Source of the DNA: Oscillospiraceae bacterium
GTDB taxonomy: Bacteria > Bacillota > Clostridia > Oscillospirales > Oscillospiraceae
Direction: 5' to 3'
NCBI GenBank assembly: GCA_902761635.1
Contig: CACWLG010000028.1
Span: 1 to 56,029 of the forward strand
DNA: 56,029 nt
Shown: piece after piece, positions 35,196-43,792 of the stretch
Numbering within the stretch: the stretch's first letter is position 1
Layout of the letters: each line of letters opens with the position of its first letter
The notes under the pieces: generated by a model
What the model saw: the letters and a program-made list of their open reading frames with translations, nothing else
The model's database searches: none
Told to the model about the DNA's origin: nothing
Made by a program: the position numbers and the translations under genes

Positions 35196-37373
35196 TCACT
35201 TCTTTTTATTCGCGTCCAGCCATTTGGCCATGGCCTCTGCCATGGCGCTGCTGCCGGGCTTGTCCTCCTGATTGGCGAGATAGCGCTGCACCTCCCGCTT
35301 GTTGGCGCCGGCGGTGCTGCGCCGCTCTTTGAAATCGGAGAGTTTTTCCCGATAGCCGCAGACGCAGGCGAAGGTCTGTTTATCCCCTTCCCCGCGCAGC
35401 TCCATCTTCTTGTGGCAGTTGGGGCAGCGGGCATTGGTGATCTGGGTGAGGCTCCTGCGGTAGCCGCATTCCCGGTCCGGGCAGACCAGCATCTCACCGC
35501 GCTTTCCCTTGACCTTCAGCAGATACTTGCCGCACTCCGGGCAGGGAGAGCGGGTCTGATTGTCATGGTGGTAGGTCTTGTCGCTGGCCTTGACCTGGGT
35601 CACAAGCTCGGCGGCGTACCTGCGCATGCCGCTGATAAAGTCCCGGTCGCTGGCCCTGCCCTTGGCAATGCCTGCAAGGGTATCCTCCCAGCGGGCGGTA
35701 AGCTCGGCAGAGCGCAGCTCCTCCGGCACGAGCTCCACAAGCTGGATGCCCTTGGAGGTGGGCACCAGCTCCTTGCCGTGCCGCTCCATATAAAAAGCGG
35801 AGAAGAGCTTTTCGATGATGTCCGCCCGGGTGGCGGGGGTGCCGAGGCCGGAGGTCTCCTCCAGGATCTTGGACAGGCTCCTGTCGCTGACGCTTGCGGA
35901 AGGGTGCTCCATGGCGGAGAGCAGCGTCGCCTCCGTATAGCGGGCGGGCGGACTGGTCTTGCCCGGGCGAAGCTGCACAGCCGAGACAGGGAATTTATCC
36001 CCCTGCTTCAAGGCGGGCAGGTTCTGCTCTCCCTCGTCCTCCGCTTCCTCCTCAAGGCTGAAGCTGCGGTCATAGGCCGAGCGCCAGCCGTTTTGCAGTA
36101 CGTGGCGGCCCTTGGCCACGAAGGTCTCGCCGCCGATATCGAGGGTCATCTTGATCTCCTCATACTCATAAGGCGGCATCAGCACCGCAAGGAAGCGGCG
36201 CACCACAAGGTCGTAGATGTTCCGCTCCGGCCCCGTGAGGTTATAGAGATAGGGCTGCTCCTCCGTGGGGATGATGGCGTGATGGTCCGTGACCCTGGCG
36301 TTATTGACGATATATTTCGTCTGCAGCGGGCGCTTTCGCAGCACCTCCTGGGCAAGGGGCGTGTACACGTCCACCATGCAGCTTCGAAGGCGCTCCGGCA
36401 GGGTGGCGACCACGTCGTCGGAGATATAGCGGGAATCGGTGCGCGGATAGGTCAGCAGCTTGTGGCGTTCATAGAGGCTCTGCATCAGGGACAGAGTCTC
36501 CTTGGCAGAGTAGGCGTATTTTTTGTTTGCGTCCCGCTGGAGCTCTGTGAGGTCGTAGGCCGCGGGGGGCGGTGTCTGCTTCCAGGTCTTCTCCACCTTT
36601 GTCAGCACGGCGCCCTTGCCCTTGAGCTTTGCCGCAAGCGCCTCCATGCGCGCCTTGTCAAAGCTGCTGGCGTTCCCCTTCGCGTCCCGCCAGTAGGCCA
36701 TGAAGCCCGGGAGCTTCGCCGTGACGCCCCAGAACTCCTTCGGGACAAAGCGGCGGATTTCCTCCTCCCGCCGCACGATCATGGCGAGGGTCGGCGTCTG
36801 CACCCGCCCGGCGGAGAGCTGCGCGCCCCATTTGCAGGTGAGCGCCCGCGTCACGTTCAGGCCCACCAGCCAGTCGGCTTCGCTCCTGGCCTGGGCGGAG
36901 CGATAGAGCGCGTCGTATTCTGCGGCAGGGCGCAGATTGCGAAAGCCGTCCCTGATGGCCTTGTCCGTCTGAGACGAGATCCAGAGGCGGCGGGTCTTCC
37001 CCTTCCAGCCCGCCTTCTGCATGATCCAGCGGGCTACAAGCTCCCCCTCCCGCCCGGCGTCGGTCGCAATAACCAGCTCAGACACGTCCGGCCGCTTCAT
37101 GAGGCCCGCAACGGTCTGATACTGCCGACGGGATTCGGGGATGACAACAAGCTTCATATTCTGTGGAAGCATGGGCAGCGTGTCCATCTCCCATTTCTCC
37201 CACTGCTTGTCATAGGCCTCCGGGTCTGCCAGGGTCACAAGGTGACCGAGTGCCCAGGTTACGATATAGTTTGCCCCCTCCAGATAGCCGTTTGCGCCGC
37301 GGGTGCAGCCCAGCACCCGGGCAAGCTCCTTGCCGACGGAGGGTTTCTCTGCCAGTACCAGTGTTTTTCCCAT
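35196..37373 (-). CDS. topB: DNA topoisomerase III
   Basis: A 725-residue type IA topoisomerase that decatenates single-strand linked DNA. The TOPRIM domain (about 1-150) has LAEKPSVGKEL and DAGREGELVARW; the active-site Tyr is in LLTYPRTDSRYIS (about 330). Two C-terminal zinc motifs follow (CPECGKYLLK...CPDRECGY and CPNCHKKM...CVCGY). The length is typical for TopB of Firmicutes. An upstream frame to 37658 is rejected; the SD for the ATG at 37373 is weak. Confidence 0.93.
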   Translation of the reverse strand: MGKTLVLAEKPSVGKELARVLGCTRGANGYLEGANYIVTWALGHLVTLADPEAYDKQWEKWEMDTLPMLPQNMKLVVIPESRRQYQTVAGLMKRPDVSELVIATDAGREGELVARWIMQKAGWKGKTRRLWISSQTDKAIRDGFRNLRPAAEYDALYRSAQARSEADWLVGLNVTRALTCKWGAQLSAGRVQTPTLAMIVRREEEIRRFVPKEFWGVTAKLPGFMAYWRDAKGNASSFDKARMEALAAKLKGKGAVLTKVEKTWKQTPPPAAYDLTELQRDANKKYAYSAKETLSLMQSLYERHKLLTYPRTDSRYISDDVVATLPERLRSCMVDVYTPLAQEVLRKRPLQTKYIVNNARVTDHHAIIPTEEQPYLYNLTGPERNIYDLVVRRFLAVLMPPYEYEEIKMTLDIGGETFVAKGRHVLQNGWRSAYDRSFSLEEEAEDEGEQNLPALKQGDKFPVSAVQLRPGKTSPPARYTEATLLSAMEHPSASVSDRSLSKILEETSGLGTPATRADIIEKLFSAFYMERHGKELVPTSKGIQLVELVPEELRSAELTARWEDTLAGIAKGRASDRDFISGMRRYAAELVTQVKASDKTYHHDNQTRSPCPECGKYLLKVKGKRGEMLVCPDRECGYRRSLTQITNARCPNCHKKMELRGEGDKQTFACVCGYREKLSDFKERRSTAGANKREVQRYLANQEDKPGSSAMAEAMAKWLDANKKK

Positions 37374-37630
37374 GATCGTTTCTCGTTTCTTCAGGATGGG
37401 TGAGCATGGCGCCGTCGAGCAATGCGCACGACGCTGCGATGCTTCGGTACAGAGCCGCAAAGCGGCTCTGCGGAACGCCTTGCGGCGCTGCGTCCTTATT
37501 ATAAATGCTGCTCCCCGGAAAGTCAATTTTCCCGACAGCCTGTTGCCGCCTGGAAACCGACTGTCTTTTGCGGGGCTTTCTGAACGCGCTGAAATCGAAA
37601 TACTTTTGCCTGCCGCAGAAAAAGGATCTG
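37374..37630. other. Intergenic region upstream of topB
   Basis: It contains the hairpin CAGAGCCGC-AAA-GCGGCTCTG (37450-37470) and a second small stem CGCC/GGCG (37477-37488), both on the topB leader side. I see no gene here. Confidence 0.5.
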
Positions 37631-37659
37631 TTGACAGCGCATTGTTAATTTTGTACAAT
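37631..37659 (+). promoter_or_regulatory. Promoter of the xanthine dehydrogenase gene
   Basis: TTGACA (37631-37636), 17-bp spacer, TACAAT (37654-37659). The leader to the ATG at 37843 is about 175 nt and contains the palindrome at 37770-37798. Confidence 0.8.
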
Positions 37660-37769
37660 TCTATTGGGACTGCATCCGACAGATCTTTCGCAAACTTCCG
37701 AAGCTGCCGTTCTGAAAGCGGTACGCGCGTTTCGCCCGGCAGCAGGAATCATTGCTCCTGAAAATCGTT

Positions 37770-37798
37770 CCGGATATGCCGCATGGCTCAATATCCGG
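37770..37798. promoter_or_regulatory. Perfect inverted repeat in the xdh leader
   Basis: CCGGATAT (37770-37777) and ATATCCGG (37791-37798) with a 13-bp spacer. No T-run follows, so it is not a terminator. It could be a protein-binding operator or an RNA stem controlling the downstream hydroxylase gene. Confidence 0.5.
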
Positions 37799-37842
37799 AT
37801 TCAAGCCTGCAGCCATCAAATACTGCGGAAAGGGAATACACA

Positions 37843-40407
37843 ATGTTTACTGTCAACGTCAATGGAAATGATTATACCTCCGAACAGGATAAGAAGCTCC
37901 TCCGTTTTCTGCGCGACGACCTGCATCTGACCGCGGCAAAGGACGGCTGCAGCGAGGGTGTCTGCGGAGCCTGCACCGTTCTCGTTGACGGGAAAAAGGT
38001 CAAAGCCTGCACGATGCCCCTCAGCAAGCTGACCGGGAAAAGAATTGTCACGGTGGAGGGAATCGCGCCGGAGGAGATGCGCGTCTATGAGCACTGCTTT
38101 GCTGAGGCAGGCGCCGTTCAGTGCGGCTTCTGCATCCCCGGCATGATTATCTCCGCGAAGAGTCTTCTCGACGGAAACCTGAACCCCACACCTGAGGATG
38201 TGAAGAAAGCGATCCGGGGAAATCTGTGCCGCTGCACCGGCTATAAGAAGATCGAAGAGGCCATCCTGATGGCGGCAGAGTTTTTCCGTGAGAAGCGGGA
38301 GATCCCGGAGCAGCCCCATACGCTGAAGATCGACCAGCGCGCCAAGCGCATAGATGCCGACGAGAAGATCAACGGCACAGGCATCTATGCCGACGACCTT
38401 TACTATGACGGGATGCTCTATGCCAAGGGCGTCTATTCCAGGTATCCCCGCGCCCGGATCGACCGGGTCGATGTTTCAAAAGCAGAGGCGCACCCGGCCT
38501 GCTTTCGTGTACTGACGAAGAAGGATGTGCCCTGCAATACCATCGGACATCTGAAGCAGGACTGGGATGTGATGATGGGCGAGGGCGACATTACCAAGTA
38601 TGTGGGCAACGTGCTGGCCGTGGTGGCGAGTGAAGACCCGGACGCGCTGCAGGAGATCGCCGCGCTGGTGGAGGTGGACTATACCCCGCTTGAGCCCATT
38701 ACAACGCCGGAGGACGCCCTGAAATACGATGCACCGCTGATACACGCAGACGGCAATGTGATGAGCCGTGAAAGCCTGAAGCGCGGAAACGCAGATGAAG
38801 CCATACGCGCGTCCAAATATGTGGTGACGCGAAAATATAAAACCGGCTGGCAGGAGCACGGCTTCATGGAGCCGGAGTGCGCCGTGGCTCTTCCCGAGGG
38901 GGAAGACGGCATCCTGGTCTATACCTCCAGTCAGTCCGTCTACGATGTGCAGCGGGAGTGCGCCAGGATGCTGAATGTGCCCCCCGAGAAGGTCCACGCG
39001 AGAGCCGCGCTGGTTGGCGGCGGCTTCGGCGGCAAGGAGGACATGTCCGTTCAGCCCTACGCAGTGCTGACGGCCTACCTGACCAAGCGCCCCGTGAAGG
39101 TGAAGTATTCGCGTCAGGAGTCTCTGGATTACCACGTCAAGCGCCATCCGATGACCATGGAATTCACTACGGCCTGTGATGAAAACGGCAAGCTCACCGC
39201 CATGAAGGGCGTCATTATCGCGGATACCGGCGCTTACGCCTCTCTGGGCGGGCCGGTCCTCGCCAGAGCCTGTACCCATGCGGCCGGCCCATACAACTAT
39301 CAGAATCTCGATATCTTCGGCATGAGCGTCTATACCAACAACGTGGTCTCCGGCGCGTACCGGGGCTTCGGCGTGACCCAGAGCTGCTTTGCCACCGAGC
39401 AGAACATCAATCTGCTGGCGGAGATGGTGGGCCTCGACCCCTGGGAGTTCCGCCGCCGCAACGTCATCCGTCCGGGTGACAGGCTTCCCAACGGGCAGCT
39501 GGCAGATCCCAACTGCAAAATGGCGCAGTGCCTGGACGCCGTGAAGGACGCCTTTTACAGCAGTCCTTATGCGGGTCTGGCCATCGGCTTCAAAAATGCC
39601 GGCACCGGCATGGGCATGCCCGATACCGGCCGCTGTCTCCTGAGTGTGGAGGACGGAAAAATCCGCATCCGCACCTCCGCCTCCTGCATGGGTCAGGGGA
39701 TCGGCCAGATGTGCCTGACGCAGATCTGCGACGTAACCGGGCTGGATCCCCGGCTCTTTGTCCACGAGACTGCCGATACTGTCCGGACGCCGGACGCCGG
39801 GACCTCCACCGCATCCCGCCAGACCACGGTGACCGGCGAGGCGGCAAGACGGGCGGGTCTGCTTCTGAAGGCGGCGCTGGACGAGGGCAGGACCCTTGCC
39901 GAGCTGGAGGGCCGCGAGTTTTCCGGCGAGTTCTCCCCCAAGACCGACAAGCTGGGCACCATCAGTGATAACCCCATCAGCCACGTGGCCTACTCCTATG
40001 CCGCGCAGGTCATCATCCTGAACGAAGAGGGCAAGATCCGCAAGGCGGTTTCGGCCTTTGACATCGGCACCCCGGTGAACATTCAGGCGGCGGATGGGCA
40101 GATCGAGGGCGGCCTTGTGATGGGCATCGGTTACGGCGTAACGGAGAAATATGAGTGTGTGGACGGCTTTCCAAAGAGCCGCTTTGCCACGATCGGCTTC
40201 ATGCGCGCCGATGAGGTGCCGGAGATGGAGACCCTTCTGATCCGGCCCTCCGATGACGAAAAGTCCCCCTATTCAAACGGCGCCAAGGGCTGCGGCGAGC
40301 TGTGCATGATCCCGGCAGCCCCGGCCTGCGCCCTGGCCTATTACCGCTATGACGGGGAGTTCCGCCAGAGCCTGCCCATTGCTCACACCCCGTATCGGAA
40401 AGATTGA
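37843..40407 (+). CDS. xdhD: Selenium-type xanthine dehydrogenase (fused Fe-S and molybdenum subunits)
   Basis: An 854-residue molybdenum hydroxylase that oxidises purines such as xanthine, hypoxanthine or urate precursors. The N-terminal part (1-165) has two [2Fe-2S] clusters: CSEGVCGAC with a fourth Cys near 60, then CGFC and CRC. The molybdopterin part (about 175-850) has GGGFGGKED, GAYRGFGVTQ and GCGEL, the last holding the catalytic Glu. The length and single-chain layout match the selenium-dependent xanthine dehydrogenase family. There is no FAD domain, so a separate electron acceptor is required. No in-frame TGA; the selenium in such enzymes is a labile cofactor ligand, not selenocysteine. 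The start has GGAAAGGG upstream; an earlier in-frame ATG is rejected. Confidence 0.92.
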   Translation: MFTVNVNGNDYTSEQDKKLLRFLRDDLHLTAAKDGCSEGVCGACTVLVDGKKVKACTMPLSKLTGKRIVTVEGIAPEEMRVYEHCFAEAGAVQCGFCIPGMIISAKSLLDGNLNPTPEDVKKAIRGNLCRCTGYKKIEEAILMAAEFFREKREIPEQPHTLKIDQRAKRIDADEKINGTGIYADDLYYDGMLYAKGVYSRYPRARIDRVDVSKAEAHPACFRVLTKKDVPCNTIGHLKQDWDVMMGEGDITKYVGNVLAVVASEDPDALQEIAALVEVDYTPLEPITTPEDALKYDAPLIHADGNVMSRESLKRGNADEAIRASKYVVTRKYKTGWQEHGFMEPECAVALPEGEDGILVYTSSQSVYDVQRECARMLNVPPEKVHARAALVGGGFGGKEDMSVQPYAVLTAYLTKRPVKVKYSRQESLDYHVKRHPMTMEFTTACDENGKLTAMKGVIIADTGAYASLGGPVLARACTHAAGPYNYQNLDIFGMSVYTNNVVSGAYRGFGVTQSCFATEQNINLLAEMVGLDPWEFRRRNVIRPGDRLPNGQLADPNCKMAQCLDAVKDAFYSSPYAGLAIGFKNAGTGMGMPDTGRCLLSVEDGKIRIRTSASCMGQGIGQMCLTQICDVTGLDPRLFVHETADTVRTPDAGTSTASRQTTVTGEAARRAGLLLKAALDEGRTLAELEGREFSGEFSPKTDKLGTISDNPISHVAYSYAAQVIILNEEGKIRKAVSAFDIGTPVNIQAADGQIEGGLVMGIGYGVTEKYECVDGFPKSRFATIGFMRADEVPEMETLLIRPSDDEKSPYSNGAKGCGELCMIPAAPACALAYYRYDGEFRQSLPIAHTPYRKD

Positions 40408-40485
40408 TCCCCGCTTAAAGGGCGCGTTGCAAAACAGCGGCCGCAGGCCCTCATCAGCCCGTCAGCACAGCCTGTAATTCAGCAC

Positions 40486-40531
40486 AATTCCCGGATAAAT
40501 ATGTGAAACAGCACACATTTATCCGGGAATT
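40486..40531. terminator. Bidirectional terminator between xdh and ygfK
   Basis: AATTCCCGGATAAAT (40486-40500) and ATTTATCCGGGAATT (40517-40531) form a long perfect stem, followed by TTTTCATTTTT. A second stem, GGGTCGATC/GATCGACCC (40558-40579), lies next to the ygfK stop. Confidence 0.9.
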
Positions 40532-40596
40532 TTTCATTTTTGGCAGGATTATCAATCGGGTCGATCCGGGGATCGACCCCTTCAGAGCTGCGTCTT

Positions 40597-42294
40597 TCAT
40601 TTTGCAGCGCTCCCCTTCTTGTACAAAAGCCAGGGGTAATGATCCCGCACGGCGGCGATCACTTCCCCGATCTCCGGGGCAAGATCGCTGTCCTCCGGCA
40701 ATACCCGGCGCAGCTCGCCGTCCCAGCGGAGCAGGAAGCGCCCGTCCGGCAGCGGGGCAAACCCGGAATTGCAGCTCTCGGAGAGCGCCTTCTCCGTGCA
40801 GAACACAGTCAGCTTTTCCAGATACGGCGCGCTTTTCTCCGCGCAGAAGCTGGCACAGTTGCCGCACTCGTTGCACAGGCCGTCGATATGGAGCATCTGC
40901 TTTCTGCCGTTTACCTGGATAACCACGTTTGCCCGGTTGGGGCATACGGAGGCGCAGCCGCCGCATACGACTCGGCAGTTCGCGCGCGCTTTCGGCGCCT
41001 TCGGACGCGGGTCTCGGCGGGGTTCATGCTCTGCCCGCGCCTTTATGCCGAGGGTTCGGGACAGCTCGTCCAGCGCAGCGCTGTCAGGCCTTGTTCCGGT
41101 GCTCTGCAGGCCCTCCAGAGCCTCTGCCATGGCGTTCAGCTTCCCGTAGCCGCCCGGCTTCAGAAGCTCCGTGCAGACGGTGATGGGAAAGAGACCGGCC
41201 CGGCGCAGCGCTGCGATGTTCTTTGCATCCGCGCCGCCGCAGTAGGAGATGGGGAGTTCCCCGTCAAAGTCCCGGCTGAGTCTGGCCGCCGTCTGCAGGC
41301 TGAGAGGCAGCAGCGCGCGGCCGCTCATGTACATGTTCTCATCGGGCAGCTCATCATGCCTGGCCTTCACGGCAAAGGTGTTCGTCAGCTTGACGCCGAA
41401 GTACAGGCCCAGCTCCTTCGCCCGGGTCTGGATGCGCCGCAGCATGGGAACGGCGTCGGCGTACCGGAGATCGTGCTCGAAGGACTCCCGCCCAAACTGA
41501 ATGTAATCAAAGCCCAGGTCATCCAGCGCCCTGCGGGCATACGCATACCCCACCAGCGTGGGATTGCATTTGAGCAGCAGATTCAGCTTTTTATTCTCCA
41601 GCAGGTGCAGGGCGATCTTTTCGATTTCGACCGAGGGGCAGCCGTGCATGGTGGAGACGGTCACGCTGCTGCAGATTGCCGGGGAGACGGCGTCCAGATC
41701 GGCCCTGCCGAAGCGCCGGAAGCTGCCGAGGCGCTGCTCCAGAACCGCCCTGCAGTGCTGATATTCCGCCGTTTGCGCGGCGTCCTTCAGGTTCTCCAGG
41801 AAGTCGTCGATCTTCTTGCTCCGGATACCCGCAAGATCATAGCCCACGCTCATATTGAACACGAATCCGTCCGCCCGGCCGAGCTCCAGCTCTCTCGACA
41901 GCACGTGGATCAGGAACCAGGCCTTGATGTACTCCTTCTGCGCCTGCGGGACTGTCAGCTCCGTGGACCACTCGCAGTTGTAGCCCTCATCCTCAGCCAG
42001 GATACAGGGCTTGGACACTGTCAGATCCTCCCCGTCGATGATCTGCACGGTTTTCAGCTCGATCATTCTGGCGCCGCTGAGATAGGCGGCAGCAATGTTC
42101 TGGGCAAGCTGCGTATGGGGACCCGCAGCGGGACCGACAGCGCTTTCCAGCGTGCGGCCCATATAGGGCTGCGCTGCGTCCGCGGGCGCATGGTAGAGAT
42201 TGGAGCATCCGAAGATGCTGTTTTCCGTCTTCCATTCCCCGAGGGCCCAGTCCAAAAGCGCCTCAAAGGGGATGGGATGCATTCTGTCGCTCAT
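40597..42294 (-). CDS. ygfK: YgfK-like protein lacking the FAD/NAD(P) domain
   Basis: A 565-residue protein. The N-terminal two thirds (about 1-390) match the dihydroorotate-dehydrogenase-like part of YgfK (ENSIFGCSNLYHA, STMHGCPSVEIEKIA, LLLKCNPTLVGY, CTELLKPGGYGKL). The C-terminus has ferredoxin-type Cys motifs CGGCASVCPNRAN and CNECGNCASFC. Full-length YgfK is about 1000 residues and carries a glutamate-synthase-like FAD/NAD(P) oxidoreductase between these parts; here the linker is only about 40 residues. It could pass electrons between the hydroxylase and ferredoxin without NAD(P)H. Relatives occur in purine and urate degradation clusters. Last gene of the minus-strand block. Confidence 0.87.
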   Translation of the reverse strand: MSDRMHPIPFEALLDWALGEWKTENSIFGCSNLYHAPADAAQPYMGRTLESAVGPAAGPHTQLAQNIAAAYLSGARMIELKTVQIIDGEDLTVSKPCILAEDEGYNCEWSTELTVPQAQKEYIKAWFLIHVLSRELELGRADGFVFNMSVGYDLAGIRSKKIDDFLENLKDAAQTAEYQHCRAVLEQRLGSFRRFGRADLDAVSPAICSSVTVSTMHGCPSVEIEKIALHLLENKKLNLLLKCNPTLVGYAYARRALDDLGFDYIQFGRESFEHDLRYADAVPMLRRIQTRAKELGLYFGVKLTNTFAVKARHDELPDENMYMSGRALLPLSLQTAARLSRDFDGELPISYCGGADAKNIAALRRAGLFPITVCTELLKPGGYGKLNAMAEALEGLQSTGTRPDSAALDELSRTLGIKARAEHEPRRDPRPKAPKARANCRVVCGGCASVCPNRANVVIQVNGRKQMLHIDGLCNECGNCASFCAEKSAPYLEKLTVFCTEKALSESCNSGFAPLPDGRFLLRWDGELRRVLPEDSDLAPEIGEVIAAVRDHYPWLLYKKGSAAK

Positions 42295-42334
42295 GTCAGA
42301 TCCTTTCCGCCCCGGTTCGGAGCTGTTTGTTTTC

Positions 42335-43675
42335 TCAATACGCTCTGTGGTTCAGTTCGCCCCAGAGCTTTTTGCTCTGCTCCAGCGTCCAGGCCAGGAG
42401 GCGCTCCTCGTCGATATCCACGAACGCCCGGTCCTTATAGAGGACCCGGCCGTTGATGACGGTGGTGCGGCAGCTTCTGCCCATCATGCCGAAGAGGATA
42501 TGGCCGTCCGCGTTCTCCTCCGAGAACGGCGTGAAAACGGGATAGTCCATGACCGCTACATCCGCCGCGGCGCCGGGCTTTAAGACGCCCAGCGGCTTTT
42601 TGAATATTTTAGCGGCGATGCGGGCGTTGTTTTCAAACAGCATGGTCTTGGCTTCGTTCCAGCCCACATTGGGCTGGGCAGCCTGGTGCCGCTGTATGAT
42701 GAGCAAAACCTTCAGGCTCTCCAGCATGTCGTGCGTATAGGCATCGGTCCCGAGGCCCACGGTGATCCCCTTCTGCATCATCTGCAGCACCGGGGCACAG
42801 CCTACGGCATTGCCCATATTGGATTCGGGATTGTTGACCACCATCGTCCCGGTCTCCCGGATGATGTCCATCTCGGCGGGGCTGATATGGATGCAGTGAC
42901 CAAGCAGCGTCTTCTCCCCAAGGATGCCGTTGTAGAGCAGCCGGTTCACCGGCCTGCAGCCGTAATGGCGCAGGCTGTCATAGACATCGTTCATGCCCTC
43001 TGCGACATGGATGTGAAAGCCCGTCATGCCGTCGTTGGCCTTGACCATCTTCTCAAACGTCCTGTCCGAGATCGTAAAGAGGGCATGCCCGCCGAACATG
43101 GCTTGGATCATGTCATCGTCCTCGTCCCTGCACCAGCGTGCAAATTCCGCGTTCTCCCGGATGCTCTCGTCGCACTTGGCCTCTCCGTCCCTCTCCGAGA
43201 CCTCATAGCACAGGCAGGCGCGCATGCCGAGCTCCCGGGCGACATCCCTGATCGTAAAGAGAGAGCCGGAGATCTCAAAGAAAGAGGCATGGTGATCAAA
43301 GATCGTGGTGACGCCGTTGCGGATGCATTCCAGGATCGTGGCATAGGCGCTGGCCCTGGTCCCGTCCAGACTCAGGCGGCGGTCGATATTCCACCAGGTG
43401 CCCTCCAGGATCTCCAGGAAGTTGTGCGGATCATTCCCCTTGATGGCAAGACCGCGGGCAAGCCCGGAATAGATGTGCGTATGGGCGTTGATAAGTCCCG
43501 GCATGATGACGCCGCCGCAGGCGTCAAGCCATTCGGCGTCCGGGTACTGTTCGCGGAGCTCCAGGCATGCGCCCACGGCGAGGATCTGATCCCCGTCGAT
43601 CAGCACTGCGCCGTCCGGGAGATAGGGCCTGCCGGGGTCGCGGGTCAATACTCTTCCGTTTCCGATCAGCAGCAT
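42335..43675 (-). CDS. ssnA: SsnA-type amidohydrolase (chlorohydrolase/guanine deaminase-like)
   Basis: A 446-residue metal-dependent hydrolase. Metal ligands are seen as NAHTH (about 67-71), GHCIHIS and GTDAY; FHIHVAEG supplies the third His. It resembles E. coli SsnA, a conserved companion of selenium-dependent hydroxylases in purine catabolism, and probably deaminates or opens a purine-derived ring. The exact substrate is unproven. The start at 43675 has GGAGG 7 nt upstream. In the 117-bp gap before it lie a GC-rich stem and a TTGCAC/TATCAT pair with a 17-bp spacer that could be a secondary promoter. Confidence 0.9.
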   Translation of the reverse strand: MLLIGNGRVLTRDPGRPYLPDGAVLIDGDQILAVGACLELREQYPDAEWLDACGGVIMPGLINAHTHIYSGLARGLAIKGNDPHNFLEILEGTWWNIDRRLSLDGTRASAYATILECIRNGVTTIFDHHASFFEISGSLFTIRDVARELGMRACLCYEVSERDGEAKCDESIRENAEFARWCRDEDDDMIQAMFGGHALFTISDRTFEKMVKANDGMTGFHIHVAEGMNDVYDSLRHYGCRPVNRLLYNGILGEKTLLGHCIHISPAEMDIIRETGTMVVNNPESNMGNAVGCAPVLQMMQKGITVGLGTDAYTHDMLESLKVLLIIQRHQAAQPNVGWNEAKTMLFENNARIAAKIFKKPLGVLKPGAAADVAVMDYPVFTPFSEENADGHILFGMMGRSCRTTVINGRVLYKDRAFVDIDEERLLAWTLEQSKKLWGELNHRAY

Positions 43676-43792
43676 GGATTCTGCCTCCAGTCTTTTTGCG
43701 GTTTTCGCGTCTTCTGTTTCCCAGTGATTACGTATAATGATATCCCCTCGGGACCGGCTGTGCAAGCCCCCGGGGGGATTTTTGAAGAAAAA

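Noticed and set aside
38476-39984. A 502-codon minus-strand frame inside the xanthine dehydrogenase gene
   Set aside because: Shadow frame; the plus strand carries the full Mo hydroxylase signature.
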